Below, piece after piece: positions 57,318 through 64,000 of a stretch of 64,000 bases of DNA. Source of the DNA: Cannabis sativa (lineage: Eukaryota; Streptophyta; Magnoliopsida; Rosales; Cannabaceae). Numbering within the stretch: position 1 is the stretch's first letter; the number at the start of each line of letters is the position of its first letter. The stretch lies in assembly GCF_029168945.1 (NCBI RefSeq), contig NC_083602.1:68096600-68160599 (forward strand), given 5' to 3'. The notes under the pieces were generated by a model. The model was not told the origin of the DNA. It searched no databases and saw only the letters and a list, made by a program, of their open reading frames with translations. The position numbers were made by a program, and so were the translations under genes.

Positions 57318-59238
57318 TGTTGGGAATTATTTTACCAGGATCTTAGATCTACTCACAAGTATGTTTATTAACATCCTAAATATGAACTTTCTAAAACGAT
57401 AAAATAAACACATATAAAGTTAAGAAAACCTTACATTGATGCAGCGGAATTAATGTCTCATTCCACTCAGATCTCTAACCCTTGATTCCTTTCTGTAGCA
57501 GAGTATAATCAAGATCTGAGCCCGAATCTCCTTCTTCTTCAAGCTTTGATCCTTCACAGTCTTCCAATCTATGATTGAGTTACTGCTTGCTGTGTGTGGG
57601 CACTTACTCTTTCACTAGGGTCACGAAAAAGATGAAGGGAAAAGAGAGAGAGGTATTTCGGCCAAGGTAGAGAGTGAGGGAAGGCTCAGTTTTCTGAAGA
57701 GAGAAATTTCTGTCAGAAAGCTAATCTGAAAACTTGTGATTTGACTGAGCCATCACTTTCTATTTATAGGCAACTACTAGGTCTAGGTTTAGAATTATTT
57801 GGCATTAAAATAATGAAAATATTAATTTGAAAAAGCTAATTAAGTGGCCGGCCTAGGTGTTGTAATGGGCCTCACTTAATTTTGCAATTTTATCAAATTT
57901 TATCTCTATTTTCTCAAAAATGCCAATTTTCCAATTCTAACCTTTCAAATGCCAAAACTAATTATTTAATAACTAAAATAGATTATTAAATAATATTGTC
58001 ATTTAATTTAATTATTAATTAGACATATAAAGTCCATTAATAAATAAATAAACCCAGAAAACTCTTTTCCTTACAATTTCACCCTTAATCAGTGAAAATT
58101 CATAAAATTAGACATAGTCTAACTTTAGAATTATAATTGACCAATCACGAATCAATTAATGAGTCTTACAAGCAGAATGTTCTCAACTAGAATGGGGACC
58201 ATGGATCTATATGCTGAGCTTTCAATAAGTGAACCAAATTTACCAAGTAAATTCCTACTTATTAATTCTTCGTTGAATCCCCTCTTAGAACTTAGAATTG
58301 CACTCTCAGACTTATATAGAGCATATTGTATGTTTCACGATACCAATATACTATCTCATTTAACCATTGTTATAATCTTATTGTGATTTAAAGATCCTCT
58401 ATATAGATGATTTACATCGAGATGGGATTTCTTTTACCGTTCTCACCCCTCAATGTATTTTGCCCCTTAAAACACTTAGCTACCTGTAAATGGTGTTTAG
58501 TGATCTGATAATTAGTCAGTTAAACAAGAGCTCATCCATTTACTTCTATTTGCTAAGCTCGAAGGGAATCATCACTTGACTTCTATACACCAGTAGAAGC
58601 TATAGATTCCATATTTATGTTCAGCACTCCCACTCAATCATACTATCATGTTCCCAAAATATACGTATCACCCTGACCCGAAAGTAGGCTTAACTAATAA
58701 ATCTAAGAACATGAATAGCACTCCTGAGTTGAGCCTAAGCATATCAGGATTTAGATTCTTTTAATCTTAAGATCAACTACTGATATTGACTTGGAAAGAT
58801 ATGTATAACGGTAAGTTTGTAATATCTTAACTTAGTTGCAATATCGGTCCAGTCCAATGTATTCTCCATACATTCAAAACTAGTATACTTTACTAATGTC
58901 CTGGAAAGAACATAACACTTACTCCAAGTCTAAGTACACATCATCGTTGATTATCACATTAGTGTAAATCCAATAACACTGATGAAACAGGGACCAAAAC
59001 TTTTGATTCATATGATCACAATCACATTCCACTGTGTTGACGATACTGTAATTGTGAATAAACATATGATCTGGATTTAACTGATTTTGTGTGTATGAAT
59101 GTAATAAACATATTAAACATGTTAAACATATTAAACCATTAGCATGTAAAATTCATGCAAACATCAATCACTTCAAATTTCTTATATTGATAACTAATCA
59201 GATTGTAAAGAGTTTTATTTAGGGCATAAAACCTAACA
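57318..59238 (-). repeat. Copy B 5' LTR
   Basis: 1921 bp, near-identical to 49008-50930. The minus-strand primer site lies next to it at 57317-57298 (ACTGGCCTCAGAGCCATGG). Confidence 0.92.
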
Positions 59239-59243
59239 AACCC

Positions 59244-60400
59244 GCCACAGGCTGCCCAGGCTGCCCAAGCCGAGTAAGGAGCCCAGAATTGGGAAATTAG
59301 GTTTGCTGAAATGCAAGCCAGAATTGAAGAGCAAGACCTTGAGATACAGAGATTGAGGCAGCAGGGTGCTCCTGCAGTGCCTGTGCCAGAAGTTCCAGTG
59401 GCACCCGCCCCTGCTGCTCAGGCCGAATTGGTAGTAGCGGCAAACAGAATGGAACCCTTGTATGAAAGGTTTCGGAAGCAAGCACCTCCGGTTTTTCTGG
59501 GAGGTCCAAATGTGATGAAGGCCGAACAGTGGCTAACGGTGATCACCAGAATAATGAACTTTATGGGTGTCACCGGTAATGACAGGGTGGTGTGTGCCAC
59601 CTTCCAATTCCAAGAAGACGCTCTGGTCTGGTGGGACATGGTGTCTCAGATCCATGACGTCACTATCATGACCTGGGAAAGGTTCCAGGAACTCTTCAAC
59701 GCCAAGTATTATAACGAGGCGGTCAGAAACGCCAAGAGGAAAGAGTTCACCCACCTGACCCAGCAGGAGAATATGAGCGTAACAGAGTATACTACTTAGT
59801 TCGACCGGTTGGCGAGGTTAGCCTCGGGAATAGTGACAACCAACTTCAGCAAAAAGGATAAGTGTCTGGACGGGTTAAATGTGAAGATTAAACACGACTT
59901 GATGATCACCACTGAGTACAAGACCACCTATGCTGAGATGGTGGAGAAGGCACTGCGAGCTGAGGGCACAATTGGATGTATGTCGCAGTCAGCTAGTACT
60001 CCAGCGAGTGGCGGGGCTCCTACCCCTCCTGCATCAGGCTTTAGCAGGGGGAGTAGTGGTTCGGCCATGGACCAGAAGAGGAGAACATCCACTGCATCTG
60101 GTGGCTCGAGTCAGAACAAGAGGTTCTGGGGGAACCAGAGTAGAGGTAGTCGTCGTAGTGGTGCAGAGACCCGGTTTTCTTATCCTGAGTGCCCCAGCTG
60201 CAAAAGGCACCATCAGGGTGAATGCAAAGGTCAGGGATGCTTTCATTGTGGCATGCCCGGACACTTCAAGAGGGATTGTCCCCAGCTCCGATCAGAGGCA
60301 CCAAGGGCTCCGGCGAGACCCACTCCAGCTAGGGTGTTCGCCATCACTCAGGCTGATCCAGATGCCAGCCCCTCAGTTGTAACAAGTCAGCTTTCAGTTA
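59244..60400 (+). pseudogene. Tekay gag, main part
   Basis: Same frame as 48868, resuming after copy B: PPQAAQAAQAE, stop at 59275 (TAA), a coiled segment (ARIEEQDLEIQRLRQQG), the gag core (LYERFRKQAPPVFLGGP, DALVWWDMV, FNAKYYNEAVRNAK; about 59450-59790), stop at 59797 (TAG), then [10 protein letters not shown] onward. A Ser/Gly-rich linker leads to the nucleocapsid zinc knuckle [14 protein letters not shown] (60238-60279). No frameshift. Confidence 0.9.
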
Positions 60401-62211
60401 ATAACTCGTATTACTCAGTGCTGTTTGATTCTGGGGCTACACATTCTTATGTGGCAGCCAGAATCTTTAGTAAATTGGGTAGACCGTATGATAGATATGA
60501 ATCAGGGTTTGGAACCCTATTACCTGGCGGAGAGTTAGTTATCTCCAAAAGGTGGATTAGGTCTATGCCGATCAGAATAGATGGTAGGGAGTTAAGTGCT
60601 GACTTGATAGAGATGAGCTTAGTAGAGTTCGATATTATTTTAGGAATGGATTTCCTATCGAAATATTCGGCTAGTATTGATTGCAAAAGGAAGATGGTGA
60701 TCTTCCAACCAGAAAGTGATGAACCATTTATGTTTGTTGGTTCAGTTCGAGGATCCCGGATCCCGGTGATTTCGGCCTTGTCAGCTAGAGAATTATTACA
60801 TGGTGGATGCTTAGGGTTTCTGGCTGTGGTGATGGACACCACTCGGCCAGAAACCATTCGGCCAGAAGATATCAGAGTGATTCGGGAATTTCTAGATGTT
60901 TTTCCCGAAGAACTTCCAAGGTTACCACCTCAGCGGGAGATTGACTTCGTAATAGATTTGGCACCAGGGGTGGAACCGGTTTCCAAAGCCCCGTATAGAA
61001 TGGCTCCAGCTGAACTTAAGGAATTAAAGATTCAGCTCCAGGGGTTGCTTGACATCGGGTTTATTCGGCCTAGTGTGTCACCCTGGGGAGCCCCGATTTT
61101 ATTTGTCAAGAAGAAAGATGGAACTATGAGGATGTGCATCGATTACAGATAATTGAACAAGCTAACAGTGAAGAATAAATATCCACTACCTAGAATCGAT
61201 GATCTGTTTGATCAACTTCAGGGGAAGGCGGTCTTTTCTAAGATTGATCTCCGCTCGGGTTATCATCAGTTGAAAATCCGAGAGGAGGACATTCCGAAGA
61301 TGGCTTTCCGTACTAGGTATGGACATTATGAATTCCTGGTTATGTCGTTTGGACTAACCAATGCTCCTGCAGCGTTTATGGATTTGATGAATAGAGTATT
61401 CAAGGATTTCCTCGATATCTGTGTGATAGTGTTTATCGACGACATCCTCGTGTACTCTCAATCAGAAGAGGAGCATGAGTTACATCTTCAGATGGTAATG
61501 CAAAGGCTTCGTGAACACAAGCTTTATGCCAAATTTAAGAAATGTGAATTCTGGCTATCTCAGGTGTCCTTCTTAGGGCACATCGTTAGTAAAGATGGGA
61601 TCAAGGTGGATCCCGAGAAGATTGAATCCGTCAGGGATTGGCCGAGACCGAAGACAGTGACAAAGATTAGAAGCTTCTTGGGTTTAGCTGGGTATTATCG
61701 TAGGTTTGTGGAAGGGTTTTCTAAAATTTCAACACCCTTAACCGAACTTACAAAGAAGAATCAGCGGTTTGTCTGGTCAGACAAGTGCGAAGCTAGTTTT
61801 CAGGAGCTGAAACAGAGGTTGATTACCGCTCCAGTGCTAGCTTTGCCTTCAGACAACGAGAAATTCGTAGTTTATTGCGATGCATCCAGACAGGGCCTAG
61901 GGTGTGTGCTGATGCAAGCCGACCGGGTTATCGCTTATGCCTCCCGTCAGTTAAAGGATTACGAACAGCGATACCCGACTCATGATCTAGAGTTGGCCGC
62001 AGTGGTTTTTGCATTGAAGATCTGGCGGCATTACCTTTACGGAGAAAGGTGTGAAATCTATACCGACCATAAAAGTCTCAAGTATTTCGTTACTCAGAAA
62101 GATTTGAATATGAGACAGAGGCGTTGGTTGGAATTAGTGAAAGATTACAACTGTGAGATTCTCTATCACCCTGGGAAGGCCAATGTAGTGGCCGATGCCC
62201 TGAGCAGGAAG
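60401..62211 (+). pseudogene. Tekay protease, reverse transcriptase and RNase H
   Basis: Protease active site DSGATHSYV from 60427 and its [11 protein letters not shown] segment at about 60640. RT starts near 60950 ([11 protein letters not shown]) and is cut by one stop at 61150 (TAA) in [19 protein letters not shown]. The catalytic FIDD is at 61432-61443; [13 protein letters not shown] follows. RNase H runs from [13 protein letters not shown] (about 61875) through TDHKSLKY to VADALSRK at 62211. All in a single register with gag, as usual for chromoviruses that make one polyprotein. Catalytic residues are intact; the stop makes it inactive. Confidence 0.92.
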
Positions 62212-63790
62212 GGTCCCGGACCGGTAGCTAGCATGGTTCAGATCTCACCTCAGCTAGCAGAGGATATGGTTAGATCCAGCATTGAGTTTGTGGTAGGTCA
62301 ACTTCACAACTTGACGCTGCAATCTGATCTATTGGAAAGAATTAAAGCCGCTCAGATGACTGATCCAGAGTTAGTGAAGATCAGAGATGAGGTTTTGGCT
62401 GGTCAAGCCAGGGATTTCTCAGTGTCAGACAATGGGATGCTTCTGTATAAAGCTAGGGTTTGTGTTCCGAGTAGTGTGGAACTCAGGAATGAGATCTTTG
62501 AGGAGGCTCATTCTACCCCTTATTCTCTGCATCCCGGCACCACTAAGATGTACCAAGATCTTAAACCGTACTTCTGGTGGAGCGGTATGAAGAAAAATTT
62601 GGTAGAATTCGTATCGAGATGCCTCACTTGTCAGCAGATTAAGGCTGAACATCAAAGACCAGCAGGGTTGTTGCAGCCTCTAACCCTACCTGAATGGAAG
62701 TGGGAAGATATCACGATGGATTTCGTGGTCGGGTTACCTAGAACCACGGGTTTGTTTGATTGCATCTGGGTAGTGGTGGATCGATTCACGAAATCTGCTC
62801 ATTTTCTGCCTGTTAGAACAACATTTACAGTGGATCAGTTTGCAGAATTATATGTTAGAGAGATTGTAAGACTTCATGGGGTACCGAAGTCTATAGTTTC
62901 GGATAGGGATCCAAAGTTCACCTCCAAGTTTTGGCAGAGTTTGCAACGAGCAATGGGTACAAAACTGAAATTCAGTACAGCATTCCATCCTCAGACAAAT
63001 GGTCAGTCCGAAAGGACAATTCAGATATTGGAGGACATGTTACGAGCCTGTGTTATGGATTTTGAAGGCTCTTGGAATAAATACCTACCATTGATAGAAT
63101 TTTCTTACAACAACAGTTATCAGAGTACGATAGGGATGGCTCCCTATGAACTGTTATACGGTAGGAAGTGTAGATCTCCCATCCACTGAGATGAGACAGG
63201 GGAGAGGAAATACTTAGGTCCGGAGTCAGTGCAGCGGACCAATGAGGCAATAGAGAAAATAAAAGCTAGAATGCTTGCCTCGCTGAGTAGACAGAAAATT
63301 TATGCAAATCCGAAACGCAGAGATGTTGAGTTCCAAGTAGGGGACCATGTGTTTTTACGAGTCTCTCCAATGAGGGGGATCAAACGTTTTGGGAAAAGAG
63401 GCAAGTTATGCCCTAGATTTACAGGACCTTTCGAAATTCTTGAGAAGATAGGTCAAGTGGCATACCGGTTAGCATTGCCTCCAGCTTTATCAGCAGTTCA
63501 CAACGTATTCCATGTCTCGATGTTGAGAAAATACGTTTCAGATCCCTCTCATATACTCAGTTATGAGAGCCTAGAACTGCAGCCAGATATGTCTTACGAA
63601 GAACAGCCAGTGCAGATCCTGGATAGAAAGGATAAAGTCCTTCGGAATAAGACCATAGCATTGGTCAAAGTTCTCTGGAGAAACAGCAAGGTGGAGGAAG
63701 CCACCTAGGAGCTAGAGTCAGATATGAGTGCTCAATATCCAGAGTTATTCAAGTTAGATTTCGGGGACGAAATCCTTTTAAGGGGGAATA
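62212..63790 (+). pseudogene. Tekay integrase and chromodomain
   Basis: HHCC zinc site ([16 protein letters not shown]...CLTCQQ), then the DDE core: Asp in TMDFVVGLP, Asp in [13 protein letters not shown], Glu in [13 protein letters not shown]. Stop at 63187 (TGA) after CRSPIH. The C-terminal part (63229-63560: RDVEFQVGDHVFLRVSPM, FTGPFEILEKIG) has the GPF/Y module. A chromodomain-like tail (ALVKVLWRNSKVEEAT) is cut by a stop at 63706 (TAG) and continues to the LTR. The chromodomain would guide insertion to particular chromatin. Confidence 0.9.
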
Positions 63791-63792
63791 GT
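63775..63792 (+). other. Tekay polypurine tract
   Basis: TTTTAAGGGGGAATAGT directly before the 3' LTR; primes plus-strand DNA synthesis. Confidence 0.85.
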
Positions 63793-64000
63793 TGTAAAGA
63801 CCGCTTAGTTTAATTTGGAAATTAGCAGTTAATCATGTTTAATTATGAAAATTATTTATAGCTATTTAAATAATTATTTATACTGTTATTATTGAATTCT
63901 GAAATGCATTTTATGTCATTTAGTAGTTTTCATAATTTTGCATTTCCGGTGCCCGGTAACATGGAACTCGGTGTTTGGCTCAGTAAAATCACAACTTAGT
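63793..64000 (+). repeat. Tekay 3' LTR, partial
   Basis: First 208 bp of the 3' LTR, TGTAAAGACCGCTTAG..., matching 46231-46438 with one difference by eye (CTCGATG versus CTCGGTG). It runs off the window. Confidence 0.93.

Larger units (their letters stand above)
49008..59238 (-). mobile_element. Copy B: gag-only non-autonomous Copia-type element
   Basis: LTRs 49008-50930 and 57318-59238 (about 1920 bp), with perfect 5-bp duplication AACCC at 49003-49007 and 59239-59243. In the element's own sense: 5' LTR, Met-type primer site (CTGGCCTCAGAGCC), 3.7-kb AT-rich leader with conserved structured blocks, one gag ORF, 1.8 kb of noncoding sequence, purine tract AAGTGGGAGTT, 3' LTR. No protease, RT, RNase H or integrase. 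This architecture corresponds to the described TR-GAG class. LTRs differ at about 15 positions by eye. It must use another element's enzymes. Confidence 0.9.
46231..64000 (+). mobile_element. Ty3/gypsy Tekay-clade chromovirus, right end outside window
   Basis: 5' LTR 46231-48586, Met-tRNA primer site, gag-pol, purine tract and the start of the 3' LTR at 63793. A chromodomain-like region follows integrase, placing it among chromoviruses; its LVKVLW...VEEAT pattern and domain order fit the Tekay (Del) clade. The frame from gag to the end keeps one register but is cut by six stops. Copy B interrupts gag at 49008-59238. The left target base group is AGTTA; the right partner lies outside. Confidence 0.92.

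Noticed and set aside
1..64000. tRNA, rRNA or snoRNA genes
   Set aside because: No cloverleaf with A/B boxes or rRNA-like segment was recognised by eye; the tRNA-complementary sites found are retrotransposon primer sites.

Overview
This window is nuclear DNA of a flowering plant, almost certainly a eudicot. It holds two spliced genes with plant-type introns (a HIG1-domain mitochondrial protein and the plastid Clp subunit ClpR3). The rest is AT-rich intergenic DNA and plant-lineage LTR retrotransposons: Ty3/gypsy Tat and Tekay, and a Copia-type non-autonomous family. Species cannot be fixed from the sequence alone.

Layout. 1-2456 is intergenic and holds a MULE-type inverted-repeat element with a perfect 9-bp target duplication, nested in a second inverted repeat. 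2457-3756 (minus) is the HIG1 gene, three exons. 3870-12650 is AT-rich, with short tandem duplications, MITE-like inverted repeats, a Helitron-like 3' terminus and one orphan exon of an EMSY-LIKE gene. 12869-15789 (plus) is CLPR3, nine exons, all splice sites readable. 15790-17896 is flank ending in a tandem array of about 130 bp per unit.

From 17897 to the end the window is one nest of retrotransposons. A Tat-clade gypsy element (17897-44853) lies in the 130-bp array. Its gag, protease, RT, RNase H, second RNase H and integrase are all recognisable but carry stops and frameshifts. It also carries an antisense, intron-containing gene (38800-40562, minus) that is still open. Four insertions of one LTR family (about 1.9 kb LTRs) interrupt the Tat element: a two-LTR copy (A, 20507-30370, minus) and three solo LTRs (C 33492-35383, D 35873-37729, E 41801-43719), each with a perfect 5-bp target duplication. 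At 44853 the Tat 3' LTR is broken and joined to the 3' part of a sibling Tat element (44854-46230), which carries a second antisense-gene copy. An intron of that copy was hit by a Tekay-clade chromovirus (46231 to beyond 64000). The Tekay gag is in turn split by a second member of the non-autonomous family (B, 49008-59238, minus, 5-bp duplication).

How the parts work together. The host genes are independent of each other. Copies A and B have LTRs, a Met-tRNA-type primer site and a purine tract but no pol. B keeps only a gag with a zinc knuckle; A has lost even that. They would have to move using proteins of another element. Their leaders keep blocks of conserved RNA-like structure in AT-rich sequence that has otherwise drifted. 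These blocks, and the antisense Tat gene that stayed open while gag-pol decayed, are the most interesting signals here.
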